Source: Sphingomonadaceae bacterium | GTDB lineage: Bacteria > Pseudomonadota > Alphaproteobacteria > Sphingomonadales > Sphingomonadaceae | DNA: 64,000 nt | Assembly: GCA_019239915.1 (NCBI GenBank) | Contig: JAFAZF010000011.1 | Coordinates: forward strand, 62,001-126,000 | Reading direction: 5' to 3' | Part shown: positions 43,776-52,298 of the stretch, piece after piece | How the letters are laid out: each line of letters begins with the position of its first letter | How positions within the stretch are numbered: position 1 is the first letter of the stretch | Notes under the pieces: generated by a model | What the model saw: only the letters and a program-made list of their open reading frames with translations | Told to the model about the DNA's origin: nothing | The model's database searches: none | Position numbers and translations under genes: made by a program

Positions 43776-44171
43776 GTGTTCGACATAGCGCCTTCGGAGC
43801 TGCTGCTTCTGGCGGTTGTGGCGCTCGTCGTGATCGGCCCCAAGGAGCTGCCGACGGTGATGCGCAAGGTCGGCCACTGGGTCGGCAAGGCGCGCGGCCT
43901 CGCCAACCAGTTCAAGTCGGGCATCGACGAGATGATCCGCGAATCCGAACTCGCCGAGATGGAGAAGCACTGGAAGGCGGAGAACGAGCGGATCATGCGC
44001 GAGCATCAGGCGGCGATGGCGTCGATCGGAGGCAACGTGAGCAGCGATGATGTGCCGAACGCTGACGCGGCCGAGATGATGCACCTGCCGCCCGTCTCGA
44101 CGCCGGGCACGGTGCCGCGTCAGGAGGAGACCGCGCCCGGCTCGCCGCCCGCGCCCGACCGCCCGGCATGA
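43776..44171 (+). CDS. tatB: TatB, twin-arginine translocase subunit
   Basis: Substrate-receptor subunit that works with TatC. The protein is 131 aa from GTG 43776. MFDIAPSELLLLAVVALVVI is the membrane helix with the conserved Glu near residue 8. GPKELPTVMRKVGHWVGKAR follows as the hinge and amphipathic helix. The tail is Ala/Pro-rich and acidic. The stop overlaps tatC by 4 bases. Confidence 0.93.
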   Translation: MFDIAPSELLLLAVVALVVIGPKELPTVMRKVGHWVGKARGLANQFKSGIDEMIRESELAEMEKHWKAENERIMREHQAAMASIGGNVSSDDVPNADAAEMMHLPPVSTPGTVPRQEETAPGSPPAPDRPA

Positions 44172-44935
44172 CCGAGATCGACGAATCGCGCGCGCCGCTG
44201 CTGGAGCATCTGATCGAGCTCAGGCGGCGGCTGATCTTCAGCATCCTCGCGCTCGGCGCCGGCTTCCTGATCTGCCTCTATTTCGCGCGGCCGATCTTCG
44301 CCTTCCTCGTCCAGCCGCTGCTTCGGGCGGGACAGGGCAAGCTGATCTACACCGACGTGTTCGAGGCCTTCTTCGCGCAGATGAAGGTGGCCTTCTTCGC
44401 CGGGCTGATGCTGTCCTTCCCGATCATCGCCAACCAGCTGTGGCGGTTCGTCGCGCCCGGGCTCTATGCCAAGGAGAAGCGCGCGCTGCTGCCGTTCCTG
44501 GTGCTGACGCCGGTGCTGTTCCTGGGCGGCGCGGCGATGGCCTATTTCGTCGCGATGCCGCTCGCGCTGCACTTCCTGCTGGGGTTCCAGGGCAATATCG
44601 GGGGCGTTCACCAGGAGGCGCTGCCGGCGGTCGGCAATTATCTCAGCTTCGTCACCAAATTCCTGTTCGGGTTCGGCGTGGCGTTCCTGCTGCCGGTGCT
44701 GCTGATGCTGCTCGAGCGCGCCGGACTGGTGACGCGCCGCCAGCTGGTGAAGGGGCGTCGTTATGCGATCGTCGGGGTGTTCGCGGTCGCCTGCGTGCTG
44801 GCGCCGCCGGATATCGTCTCGATGGTGGTGATGGCGCTGCCGCTGGTGGCGCTTTACGAGTTCGCGCTGATCGCGATCTGGTTCACCGAGCGCAAACGTG
44901 CCCGGGAAGCCGAGCTCGCTGCGGATCCCAGGTAA
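44168..44935 (+). CDS. tatC: TatC, twin-arginine translocase core subunit
   Basis: Six-helix membrane protein that recognises twin-arginine signal peptides, 255 aa. The N-terminal cytoplasmic motif is PLLEHLIELRRRLIFSIL (residues about 9-26). LIYTDVFEAFFAQMKVAFFAG and FALIAIWFTERKRAREAE are conserved. It is the last gene of the tat set and is followed 6 bases after the stop by a strong hairpin. Confidence 0.96.
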   Translation: MTEIDESRAPLLEHLIELRRRLIFSILALGAGFLICLYFARPIFAFLVQPLLRAGQGKLIYTDVFEAFFAQMKVAFFAGLMLSFPIIANQLWRFVAPGLYAKEKRALLPFLVLTPVLFLGGAAMAYFVAMPLALHFLLGFQGNIGGVHQEALPAVGNYLSFVTKFLFGFGVAFLLPVLLMLLERAGLVTRRQLVKGRRYAIVGVFAVACVLAPPDIVSMVVMALPLVALYEFALIAIWFTERKRAREAELAADPR

Positions 44936-44940
44936 AGTGA

Positions 44941-44968
44941 GCGGGCGCCGCTTTCACGCGGCGCCCGC
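44941..44968. terminator. Hairpin between tatC and the entericidin-like gene, probably a shared terminator
   Basis: A perfect 11-base-pair stem (GCGGGCGCCGC with GCGGCGCCCGC) around a 6-base loop. It sits between convergent genes. On the minus strand it is followed by TCACTTT, so it fits a terminator better in that direction, but it may serve both. Confidence 0.65.
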
Positions 44969-44974
44969 CTGGAA

Positions 44975-45112
44975 TCACTTCGTGTCGTTGGCGGTCTTGG
45001 TGACGGCGTTGCCCGCCGAAGACACGTCCTTGCCGGCGCCGGCGACGGTGTTGCAGGCGGCGGCGCCCAGCGCAGTCGCGGCGAGGGCAAGCGAAAGAAC
45101 GATACGCTTCAT
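44975..45112 (-). CDS. Entericidin-like small lipoprotein
   Basis: A 45-aa protein. A signal peptide MKRIVLSLALAATALGAAAC ends with the lipobox cysteine at residue 20. A short tail follows (NTVAGAGKDVSSAGNAVTKT) with the GAGKD pattern of entericidin A/B proteins. These are tiny membrane lipoproteins, sometimes antidote/bacteriolysin pairs; only one is present here. The start ATG is followed by the normal frame to TGA. A GGAGTC-like ribosome site lies upstream on the minus strand. Confidence 0.85.
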   Translation of the reverse strand: MKRIVLSLALAATALGAAACNTVAGAGKDVSSAGNAVTKTANDTK

Positions 45113-45427
45113 CTGATCGACTCCTGTGTTCGGCCCCAGTCCCTCCTCGCGGGAGGCGTGCCCCTGAAAGCGCAAGGATAATGCGGGCCCGTAACAATGG
45201 TTCCGGCATCGGCTCGGACAGCACGAGGAAAGCTGACGCCGTGGCCACGATGCACGACCGATCGACATGGCCTGAAAAGTGTTGGGCCCGGAGGCGCCGC
45301 CGGGGGGAGTCGGCGCGTCCGGGCCCATTAATGAGGACAGCGAGAGCGGGGGGGCAAAAGGTCGCTATCCGAAGTCTAGAACGAGCCTTGCGGAAAGGGG
45401 TTCCGGGGCCGATCCACTTTTTTACGG
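45113..45427. other. Intergenic stretch without a convincing gene
   Basis: These 315 bases hold the upstream region of the entericidin-like gene and a strong hairpin at 45284-45326. An open frame from 45181 on the plus strand runs antisense into the next gene and has no family resemblance, so I did not call it. Confidence 0.6.
45284..45326. terminator. Strong GC hairpin, possible terminator of the gene at 45428-45793 or small RNA end
   Basis: GGGCCCGGA pairs perfectly with TCCGGGCCC. After one mismatch a further six pairs form, leaving a 10-base loop. On the minus strand it is followed by CAACACTTTTC, so a terminator about 100 bases after the minus-strand gene is plausible. No long T-run is present on either side. 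Confidence 0.45.
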
Positions 45428-45793
45428 TTAGCGCGGGCTTTTCCGTGATTGCGGTGCCGCTGCGGAAATCGGCTGGCAGGCGGGCAGCGCGAGTGCGCCG
45501 ATATCGGCGCAGCTGCGGATCTGCGAGGTGCCGTCCGGGCCGACGAAAACGCCATAGTTGCCGCCGCGATCGCAGGCGACATCCCACCGCTCCAGATTCT
45601 TGTAAGCGCCGCGATAGGCCGCGGCGATCGCATGCGCGCACTTGCCCTGCCCGTCGTCGATCGACTGGCGCAGGATGGCGAGCTGGTTGACCTTGTCGAG
45701 CGCGAGAAGCCGCTGGTTGAAGGCGTTCACGGGCGCCGCCGCCAGCGGCGCCGCGCCAAGCGCTGCGATCGCGATCAAAACGAAGCGGGCCAT
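45428..45793 (-). CDS. Small exported protein, unknown
   Basis: A 121-aa protein with a signal peptide (MARFVLIAIAALGAAPLAAA). The mature part has four cysteines (in GKCAH, VACDR, RSCAD, PACQP) that could form two disulfides. Its start was chosen because GAGGAGG lies 7 bases before the ATG on the minus strand; a longer reading to 45916 would run into a repeat. I recognise no domain. It lies downstream of the OmpA-family gene on the same strand. Confidence 0.7.
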   Translation of the reverse strand: MARFVLIAIAALGAAPLAAAPVNAFNQRLLALDKVNQLAILRQSIDDGQGKCAHAIAAAYRGAYKNLERWDVACDRGGNYGVFVGPDGTSQIRSCADIGALALPACQPISAAAPQSRKSPR

Positions 45794-45859
45794 GGCCGTA
45801 CCTCCTCGCGAAGAACGGCCATGGCCCGAAACCGCTGCGAAGCTGGGGTCGGTGCGAAC

Positions 45860-45935
45860 CTGTTCATCCTGAGCCCGTCGAAATGCTGCTGCACTTGGTC
45901 GCCTAGCAAGAAGCACAGCAGTTCGACAGGCGCGG
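45860..45935. repeat. Diverged palindromic repeat, family A-like
   Basis: CTGTTCATCCTGAGCCCGTCGA at the left (beyond the usual GTTCG start) and CAGTTCGACAGGCGCGG at the right. Only the inner arms are well kept. It is probably an old copy. Confidence 0.5.
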
Positions 45936-45967
45936 CAAGACCAGATCGGTCAACCTGCCGGCCTCGG

Positions 45968-46630
45968 CTAGTTCAGCATCACCGCCATCACGCGACGGTT
46001 GGCGCCGTCGCTGGCGGTGTGGCCCGGGAGCGGCTGCGTCGAGCCGTAGCCGACGACGTCGAGCCGATCGCGGCCGACGCCGCTCGACACCAGATAGTCG
46101 GCGACGGACTGGGCGCGGCGGCGCGAGAGATCGAGGTTCTTCGCGGCGGCGCCGTTCGAGTCAGTGTGGCCCTCGATGCGCAGACGGTGCCCGACAAGGC
46201 GCGGGCTCGACAGCGCGGTCGCGAGCGCGGCGAGGCGGTTGCGATCGCCGTCGTTGAGATCGGACGAACCGCTCGCGAAATCGAGCCGCAGGTTGGCGCT
46301 GCCATGGCTCGACATCGATTTCGCCATGCCGGAAGCGGGTGAGGACATCGCCGGCGCCGGCGCAGCAGTGGCGACATCGGCCGAGGGCGTCGGCGCGGTG
46401 CGCTTGAACGTGAAACCACGAACGCTTGCGCTGCGCGGCGCGCCAGCCGCCGGTGCCGCGGCGGCATCGGGCTGGGCCTGGCCCTGGGTGGCGGCGCTGG
46501 CATCGCCACCGCAGTCGCCGCCAAGGTCACAGGCGAACTGGCTGACCTGAGCCTGATCAGGCTGCGGGCCGGCATAAGCGGCGGTCGCGGTAGCAAGCGC
46601 GACAGCCGAGATCGCGATGAGGAACTTCAT
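45968..46630 (-). CDS. OmpA-family cell-wall-binding protein
   Basis: Exported protein of 220 aa. A signal peptide (MKFLIAISAVALATATAAYA) is followed by an Ala/Gln/Pro-rich spacer of about 85 residues, and then an OmpA-like domain. Hallmarks are LRIEGHTDSNGAAAKNLDLS, RRRAQSVADYLVSSGV and GYGSTQPL with a final NRRVMAVML. They carry the Asp and Arg that bind diaminopimelate in peptidoglycan. There is no beta barrel, so it is probably periplasmic. It appears monocistronic. Confidence 0.85.
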   Translation of the reverse strand: MKFLIAISAVALATATAAYAGPQPDQAQVSQFACDLGGDCGGDASAATQGQAQPDAAAAPAAGAPRSASVRGFTFKRTAPTPSADVATAAPAPAMSSPASGMAKSMSSHGSANLRLDFASGSSDLNDGDRNRLAALATALSSPRLVGHRLRIEGHTDSNGAAAKNLDLSRRRAQSVADYLVSSGVGRDRLDVVGYGSTQPLPGHTASDGANRRVMAVMLN

Positions 46631-46728
46631 GATCGTCTCCCTTCCATCCTGCCGGCGGGGGCTTCGTTGCTGCCCTTCGCCGAAGATTCGCTATCGTCCC
46701 CGATCGACGACCGCTCAGTTACGTGGCG

Positions 46729-47940
46729 TCATCTCGGTTGGATGCGATACCATGTCATCTCGGTGTGCCAGTCGCCGTGATCTGTAGCACTTTGCAGCCA
46801 ATCGCCGAAGTCGTGGCTGCCGGTGACGGTCATCTGCGGCTTGTTGTTCGGTAGCGGGCGATCGCCGGTGACGAGCAGCAGCCCGGTCCAGCCGAGATGG
46901 TCGGCGCGCAGCGTGAACTCGTAATGATTCCCGCTGTCATGGCTGAAGCCGACATCCTGTTCCTTGAGGCCGTCGAGCGCGGTGCGATCGGGGAGGATCC
47001 AGGTGACCTTTCCAGACGGCTCGATGCCGAACAGCGCCATGCTCTTGCTGCTCGAGGCGAGGTTGAGGATCACCCTCGCTTCGGCGAGCCCCATCGATTT
47101 GTCACGGCCGACGTCGGCGGATTCGACGCGGAGCTGGCCGCCATCGTCCTGCCGCAGCCGCCGCGGGACATCGATCGCCGGACATTCGTTCGAGCCGATC
47201 TGTGCGACCTGGTCGATGGTGACGGTGATCGGCTTGGGGCCGCCCTTCACGAGGCCGCGAATGGTTTCGCCGGCGCGGTCGGGCTGATCGGCCACGCCGG
47301 TGAGCGCGAGCGTGCCGTTCGAGCCGTCGTTGACGGGATCGACCTTGAGCCACGCGCAGGGGATGGCGAAAAGCTTGGCGTCGATCTGCTGGCGGATCGA
47401 CGGCGTCGAGCGGAAGAACAGGAAATAGCCGCCGGCCGCCAGCACGAGCACGACCGCGGCAACGATCGCGAGCATGGTGTTGCGGCGGCGCTTGGCGTCG
47501 GGATCGATCGCCTCTTCCTCGGCGCCGCCGACATTGGCGACGGGCCCGAGCTTCATGCGCTGCTTGACGGTGTCGACGAGGCCGGCCAGCGCCTTGTCGT
47601 TGCCGCCGCCCCATTTGCCCAAGTCGGTCGAGTGGAGGCCGCCGAAGCCGAACGGCGTCGGTGCGCCATCCAGCATCACGCCGAGATAGGCGCCGCGCTG
47701 GGCTGGTGCCTCCACCGCGCGGAACAGCGCCTGCGGGCCGTCGCGATCGGTCGAATGGCGTGACCAGAGCGCGAGCACGACCCAGGCACCGTCGATCGCG
47801 GCCTCCATGGCCGGATCGATGGGATCGGTCACGGGCGTGTCGCCCTGCACCTCGATGCCGGCGTCGCGCAACGCCTTGATGATGGTGGCGGCGCGATCGG
47901 CATCGCCCTGCTCATGCGCTACGACTACATAATCGCTCAC
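46729..47940 (-). CDS. TIR-like domain protein with membrane anchor and extracytoplasmic domain
   Basis: A 403-aa protein with a GTG start. Residues 1-130 look like a degenerate TIR fold: MSDYVVVAHEQGDADRAATI (first strand and helix), a middle strand WVVLALWSRHS (about 53-63) and FRAVEAPAQRGAYLGVML, where Glu77 is a candidate for the catalytic Glu of NAD-cleaving TIRs. A basic patch and one membrane helix follow (about 156-176). The remaining 220 residues are a predicted beta-rich extracytoplasmic region ending DWHTEMTWYRIQ. TIR identity is inferred from pattern only. The start overlaps the stop of the preceding CPBP protease gene (GTGA), so the two are co-expressed. Confidence 0.65.
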   Translation of the reverse strand: MSDYVVVAHEQGDADRAATIIKALRDAGIEVQGDTPVTDPIDPAMEAAIDGAWVVLALWSRHSTDRDGPQALFRAVEAPAQRGAYLGVMLDGAPTPFGFGGLHSTDLGKWGGGNDKALAGLVDTVKQRMKLGPVANVGGAEEEAIDPDAKRRRNTMLAIVAAVVLVLAAGGYFLFFRSTPSIRQQIDAKLFAIPCAWLKVDPVNDGSNGTLALTGVADQPDRAGETIRGLVKGGPKPITVTIDQVAQIGSNECPAIDVPRRLRQDDGGQLRVESADVGRDKSMGLAEARVILNLASSSKSMALFGIEPSGKVTWILPDRTALDGLKEQDVGFSHDSGNHYEFTLRADHLGWTGLLLVTGDRPLPNNKPQMTVTGSHDFGDWLQSATDHGDWHTEMTWYRIQPR

Positions 47941-48818
47941 GGACGCAGCTCCGGCATCGGTCTACGGGAAAGATCGGGGGTCAGCGCGTCGCCGGAACGG
48001 CGCGGCGGCCAGAAGAGCAGCGGCGCGATCATCAGCGCCAGCACGATCGTTGCGGGCAGGGCGCTGTTCATGCCATCGCCCGAGCCGCCGAGCCAGGCGG
48101 GACCGGTGAGATCGACGTCGAGCAGGCTGCCCGCCGCATCATGGCCGGGGTTGGGCGAGGCGCCGAACAGCAACGCTTCGGACCAGTTCCAGCCGGCATG
48201 GGCGAGGAACGGCACGCCGAAGCCGCCGGTGCGCACCGCGAGCAGGCCGAACCAGAGGCCGGCCATGCCGATGTTGGCGAGCGAGATCGGATCGCGCCAG
48301 CCACCGACGAAATGGACGATTGTGAAGCCAACGGCAGCGGCGATCACGCCGGTCGCCGTGCCCCAGGCGCGGCGCAGCAAGGGCTGGAGAAAGCCGCGGA
48401 ACAGCGCTTCTTCGGCGAAGGCGCCGAGGATGAAGCCGAGCGTCGCGGCGAGATATGGACCGGCGGCGAGCTTCGGTGCGGGCTGCAGCCTTGTGTGTCC
48501 GCTGATCGCGATCAGCGCAACCGCCAGCCCATAGGCGACGATGCCGGCGGGGAGCGCGGCCATGCCAAGCGGGGTGAAGGAAAGCGCAAGCCGCTGGCGC
48601 AGCGCCAGCGCACCGACCACGGCGAGCGCGAGCCAGACAAGATTGCCGAGCGCATTGACGCCGACATCGCTGGTGATTCGCAGCCCGTCCGCAATCGGGC
48701 CGACGATCAGGAATACCGCCGCGCCGCCACCGACCGCGATGACGAGCGCGACCAGCGCGCGCAGCGTCGCGTCCTCGGCATCCTCGTGCGAATCAGCCAC
48801 AGACAGCTTGTCGGCCAT
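47937..48818 (-). CDS. CPBP (CAAX-like) intramembrane metalloprotease
   Basis: Membrane protein of 293 aa with about eight hydrophobic segments. The three protease motifs are visible: EExxxR in AFAEEALFRGFLQPL (about residue 140), FxxxH in GFTIVHFVGGWRDP, and HAGWNWSEAL with HxxxN. Bacterial members of this family cleave peptides or membrane proteins, and some give immunity to bacteriocins. Start ATG at 48818-48816 with GGGGGA just upstream; longer readings to 49298 are antisense to the RSH gene's C-terminus. It is the first gene of a pair with the TIR-like gene. Confidence 0.85.
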   Translation of the reverse strand: MADKLSVADSHEDAEDATLRALVALVIAVGGGAAVFLIVGPIADGLRITSDVGVNALGNLVWLALAVVGALALRQRLALSFTPLGMAALPAGIVAYGLAVALIAISGHTRLQPAPKLAAGPYLAATLGFILGAFAEEALFRGFLQPLLRRAWGTATGVIAAAVGFTIVHFVGGWRDPISLANIGMAGLWFGLLAVRTGGFGVPFLAHAGWNWSEALLFGASPNPGHDAAGSLLDVDLTGPAWLGGSGDGMNSALPATIVLALMIAPLLFWPPRRSGDALTPDLSRRPMPELRP

Positions 48819-48883
48819 CCGTCCCCCTTCAGCGGCCTGCTCCCGGACGTGACCATAAGCGCGCGTTACCGCGCTGACTAGCG

Positions 48884-51013
48884 TCAACCGCCGGCTTGGC
48901 GGGACGGCTGTTCGACGCGGATGCGCTCGGCCGACGAGACCACGCTCGCGGCGCGCAACGCCGCGAGAATGCGGGCGAGATGCGTGACGTCGTGCACTTC
49001 GAGGTCGATGCGATAGGTGTGGAAGCTGCGGTCGCGGTGAACGAGGCTGAGATCGAGGATGTTGGCAGCGTGCGCGCCGAAGATGCCCGCCATGATGCCG
49101 AGTGCGCCGGGCTCGTTCTTGAGGATGACCGTGAGCCGCGCGGCGCCGCCGTCCGAACCGTCCCCCCAAGCGAGATCGACCCAATCGGCATCGTCGCCGC
49201 TCTCGGCGAGCGTCGGGCAGTCGATCGCGTGGACCTCGACCGGCTCGCCCGGTCGGCGCAGCCCGACGATGCGGTCGCCCGGCACCGGGTGGCAGCAATC
49301 GGCGAGCTGATAGGCGACGCCGGGAGTCAGCCCCTTGATCGAAATCGCGTCGCGTTGCGGCAACGGCCGCGCGGCGACATCGGCGGCGCCCGCGCCGGGC
49401 ATCAGTGCTTCCATCACTGCGGCGTCGTCGATGGTCTGCTTGGCGATCGCCTCCATCAGCGCCGCCTCGTCGTGGAGGTGAAGCCGCTTGAGCGCCTGCG
49501 CGAGCGCGTCCTTGCCAAGCTGCGCGGGCAGGCGACCGACGATCTCATCATAGAATTTGCGGCCGAGCGCGATCGTCTCGTCGCGCTCCTTGTGGCGCAC
49601 GAAGCGGCGCAGCGCGGCGCGCGCCTTGCCGGTGACGACGAAACTCAGCCACCCCGGCTGGGGCTGCTGTGCCTTCGACTTGAGGATCTGGACCTGGTCG
49701 CCGTTCGCGATCTGGGTGCGGAGCGGCACGACGCGGCCGTTGATCTTGGCGCCGACGGTCTGGTCGCCGAGATCCGTGTGCAACGCGTAGGCGAAATCGA
49801 CAGGCGTCGCACCCTTGGGCAGCTGGATGAGCTCGCCCTTGGGCGTGAATGCGAAGATGCGATCCTGGTACATCGCCATGCGCGTATGCTCGAGCAGCTC
49901 CTCGGCGCTCGAGGCATGATCGAGGATCTCGACGAGATCACGCACCCAGCCCATCGAGTCGGGCGAGCCGTCGTCGCGACCCATCTTGTAGGCCCAGTGC
50001 GCCGCATAGCCATATTCAGCCTGTGCGTGCATTGCCTCGGAACGGATCTGGATCTCGACCCGCGCCTTCTCGTTGTGGATGATCGAGGTGTGAAGCGAAC
50101 GGTAGCCGTTGCGCTTGGGCGTGGAGATATAGTCCTTGAAGCGGCCGGGCACCATCGGCCAGCGCTGGTGGACGAGGCCGAGCGCACGATAGCAATCGTC
50201 GATGTCGCGGACGATCACGCGGAACGCCATGATATCGGAGAGCTGCTCGAAACTGATGTGGCGCTCGGCCATCTTGCGCCAGATCGAATAGGGATGCTTC
50301 TCGCGGCCGGACACTTCGGCCTCGACCCCGTGCCGGCCGAGCAGCAGGCGGATGCCGGAGCCGATCCGCGCGATCTGGTCGCCGCCGCCCTCCTTCAGCT
50401 GCGCGAGCCGCTTGGTGATCGAATCATAGGCTTCGGGTTCGAGCTCCTTGAAGGCGAGCGTCTGCATCTCCTTCATGAACTCGTACATGCCGACGCGCTC
50501 GGCGAGCGGCGCGTAGATGTCCATCGTCTCCTTGGCGATGCGCCGCCGCTTCTCGGGCGAGGGGATGTGGTGGAGCGTGCGCATGTTGTGCAGCCGGTCG
50601 GCGAGCTTCACCAGCAGCACGCGGATGTCGTCAGACATCGCCAGCAGGAACTTGCGGAGGTTCTCGGCAGCGCGCTCGTTCTCGCTCTGGGCTTCGATCT
50701 TCGAGAGCTTGGTGACGCCGTCGACCATGCGCGCGACGCTGGGGCCGAACAGCTTCTCGATCTGCTCGGGCGTCGCCAGCGTGTCCTCGATCGTGTCGTG
50801 CAGGATCGCGGTAGCGATCGTCTCGTCGTCGAGATGGAGGTCGGTGAGGATGCCGGCGACCTCGATCGGATGGCTGAAATAGGGGTCGCCGCTGGCGCGC
50901 TTCTGATTGCCGTGCGCCTGCATCGAGAAAACGTAGGCGCGGTTGATCAGCGCCTCGTCGGCGTCCGGATCGTAGCGGCGTACCCGCTCGACAAGCTCAT
51001 ATTGTCTCAGCAC
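48884..51013 (-). CDS. rsh: Bifunctional (p)ppGpp synthetase/hydrolase (RelA/SpoT family)
   Basis: Controls the stringent response. The protein is 709 aa from GTG 51013 (first residues MLRQYELVERV). The N-terminal HD hydrolase part has HPIEVAGIL and ILHDTIEDTLAT. The synthetase part contains AFRVIVRDIDDCYRALGLVH and GRFKDYISTPKRNGYRSLHT; RFKD marks bifunctional enzymes. TGS (FTPKGELIQLPKGATPVDFA) and C-terminal ACT domains follow. GTG 51019 and an upstream ATG at 51049 are alternatives. rpoZ lies upstream on the same strand, as in other alphaproteobacteria, but here an HxlR gene on the plus strand separates them. Confidence 0.95.
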   Translation of the reverse strand: MLRQYELVERVRRYDPDADEALINRAYVFSMQAHGNQKRASGDPYFSHPIEVAGILTDLHLDDETIATAILHDTIEDTLATPEQIEKLFGPSVARMVDGVTKLSKIEAQSENERAAENLRKFLLAMSDDIRVLLVKLADRLHNMRTLHHIPSPEKRRRIAKETMDIYAPLAERVGMYEFMKEMQTLAFKELEPEAYDSITKRLAQLKEGGGDQIARIGSGIRLLLGRHGVEAEVSGREKHPYSIWRKMAERHISFEQLSDIMAFRVIVRDIDDCYRALGLVHQRWPMVPGRFKDYISTPKRNGYRSLHTSIIHNEKARVEIQIRSEAMHAQAEYGYAAHWAYKMGRDDGSPDSMGWVRDLVEILDHASSAEELLEHTRMAMYQDRIFAFTPKGELIQLPKGATPVDFAYALHTDLGDQTVGAKINGRVVPLRTQIANGDQVQILKSKAQQPQPGWLSFVVTGKARAALRRFVRHKERDETIALGRKFYDEIVGRLPAQLGKDALAQALKRLHLHDEAALMEAIAKQTIDDAAVMEALMPGAGAADVAARPLPQRDAISIKGLTPGVAYQLADCCHPVPGDRIVGLRRPGEPVEVHAIDCPTLAESGDDADWVDLAWGDGSDGGAARLTVILKNEPGALGIMAGIFGAHAANILDLSLVHRDRSFHTYRIDLEVHDVTHLARILAALRAASVVSSAERIRVEQPSRQAGG

Positions 51014-51153
51014 CAGCACATGATGTCGTGCGGCGCGGCCGCGATGCAACCTCGAAAGGGCTCCATTCTACTGGAAAACTCGATTGCAAGTCACCACTGA
51101 AAATTATGCATCTGGTCAAGACCATTCATCTCTGGTTATTGATATGATTGGAG

Positions 51154-51657
51154 ATGATGCCCGACTCGAACATACGGACGGCGATCGTCTGTGGGCTCCC
51201 GAGCGCGCTGGAGGCGGTCGGCGAACGCTGGTCGTTCCTGATCCTGCGCGCCGCCTTCAACAATCTCAGCCATTTCGAGGAATTTCAGTCGACGCTCGGC
51301 ATCGCGCGCAACATCCTCGCCAACCGGCTGGCGCGCTTGGTCGAGCATGGCATCCTGTCGCGCTGCCCCTGCACCGACGATCGGCGCAAGATCGCCTACA
51401 AGCTCACGGAGAAGGGCGAGGCGCTGATGCCGACACTGCTGGCGTTGCGGCAATGGGGCGAGCGTTGGGGAACGGGCAAGCCGAGCAATCCGGTGCTGGT
51501 CGACGCGCGCGATCGTCTGCCGGTGCGAGAGGTGGTCGTGCAGGGCGCGGACGGCCGCACGCTCACTCTCGACGAGGTGCAATGGGTCGATAGCAGCCAG
51601 GTCGCGCGCGAAGCCACGACGTCCCGATCCCGCCAGCAGATCGCGGCTGCCCGCTAG
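51154..51657 (+). CDS. HxlR-family transcriptional regulator
   Basis: Winged-helix DNA-binding protein of 167 aa. The motif begins GLPSALEAVGERWSFLILRAAFN and continues ARNILANRLARLVEHGILSR, with CPCTDDRRKIAYKLTEKGEAL as the wing. The C-terminal 50 residues are less conserved. A GGAG lies directly before two in-frame ATGs (51154 and 51157); a TTG at 51148 also exists. It is divergent from the RSH gene across about 140 bases and may regulate itself or a neighbour. HxlR proteins often respond to aldehydes or redox stress, but no sensor cysteine is firmly identified here. Confidence 0.85.
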   Translation: MMPDSNIRTAIVCGLPSALEAVGERWSFLILRAAFNNLSHFEEFQSTLGIARNILANRLARLVEHGILSRCPCTDDRRKIAYKLTEKGEALMPTLLALRQWGERWGTGKPSNPVLVDARDRLPVREVVVQGADGRTLTLDEVQWVDSSQVAREATTSRSRQQIAAAR

Positions 51658-51742
51658 GCACTCTCAGTCCAGGCTGTAGCGGGGGCGTCGCTGATGTCTT
51701 GCCGCCCCGCCATGCCGCTCGCCGCCGTAGCGGCGACCCGGA

Positions 51743-52084
51743 TCACTCGTAGTCGCCGCCGCTGTTCTGGTTGCGCGGCGGCGCCGCGGCGGTGAGGCGG
51801 AGCGCCTCGGCCGACTGGGCGAGGCTTCCCACGGCGTCGGGCACGTCCTCCTCGTCGACCTGCACGCGCTGGAGCGACTGGACGACCGAATCGGAAAGCT
51901 GGTCGGGACGGACCGTCTCGTCGGCGATCTCGCGGAGCGCGACGACCGGATTTTTGTCGCGATCGCGATCGATGGTCAGCTCCGCGCCGCCCGAGATCTG
52001 ACGCGCGCGATGCGCCGCGAGCAGCACGAGATCGAACCGATTCGGAATCTTGTCGACGCAATCCTCGACGGTGACGCGCGCCAT
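51743..52084 (-). CDS. rpoZ: RNA polymerase omega subunit
   Basis: Assembles with beta-prime in RNA polymerase. The protein is 113 aa. [20 protein letters not shown] and [12 protein letters not shown] are the family hallmark, followed by [15 protein letters not shown]. The C-terminal 45 residues are a sphingomonad-type acidic and Gln/Asn-rich tail. It lies on the same strand upstream of the RSH gene, with an HxlR gene inserted between. Confidence 0.95.
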   Translation of the reverse strand: MARVTVEDCVDKIPNRFDLVLLAAHRARQISGGAELTIDRDRDKNPVVALREIADETVRPDQLSDSVVQSLQRVQVDEEDVPDAVGSLAQSAEALRLTAAAPPRNQNSGGDYE

Positions 52085-52298
52085 CTGCCGCCCTTCAATA
52101 GCTCGAGTTCGGGGAAGCGCAGGCCGCTAGCAGCGCACGCTTTCGAGGTCAAGCAGATGGGGTGCGATGCCTCTCCTGTCAAACCGGTGCCGGAACGACA
52201 ATTTTCATCTGGGTTGGGCGGTGCGGCGTTGCCGGTAGGCGACGCGCAAGACGCTCCGCCGCTTGCCAGCGGCACATCGCGCTGCGCATGGCGCGACG

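Noticed and set aside
48896-51100. A 734-residue open frame on the plus strand
   Set aside because: It is antisense to the RelA/SpoT-type gene and has an Arg/Asp/Leu/Ala-biased composition typical of a shadow frame in GC-rich DNA.
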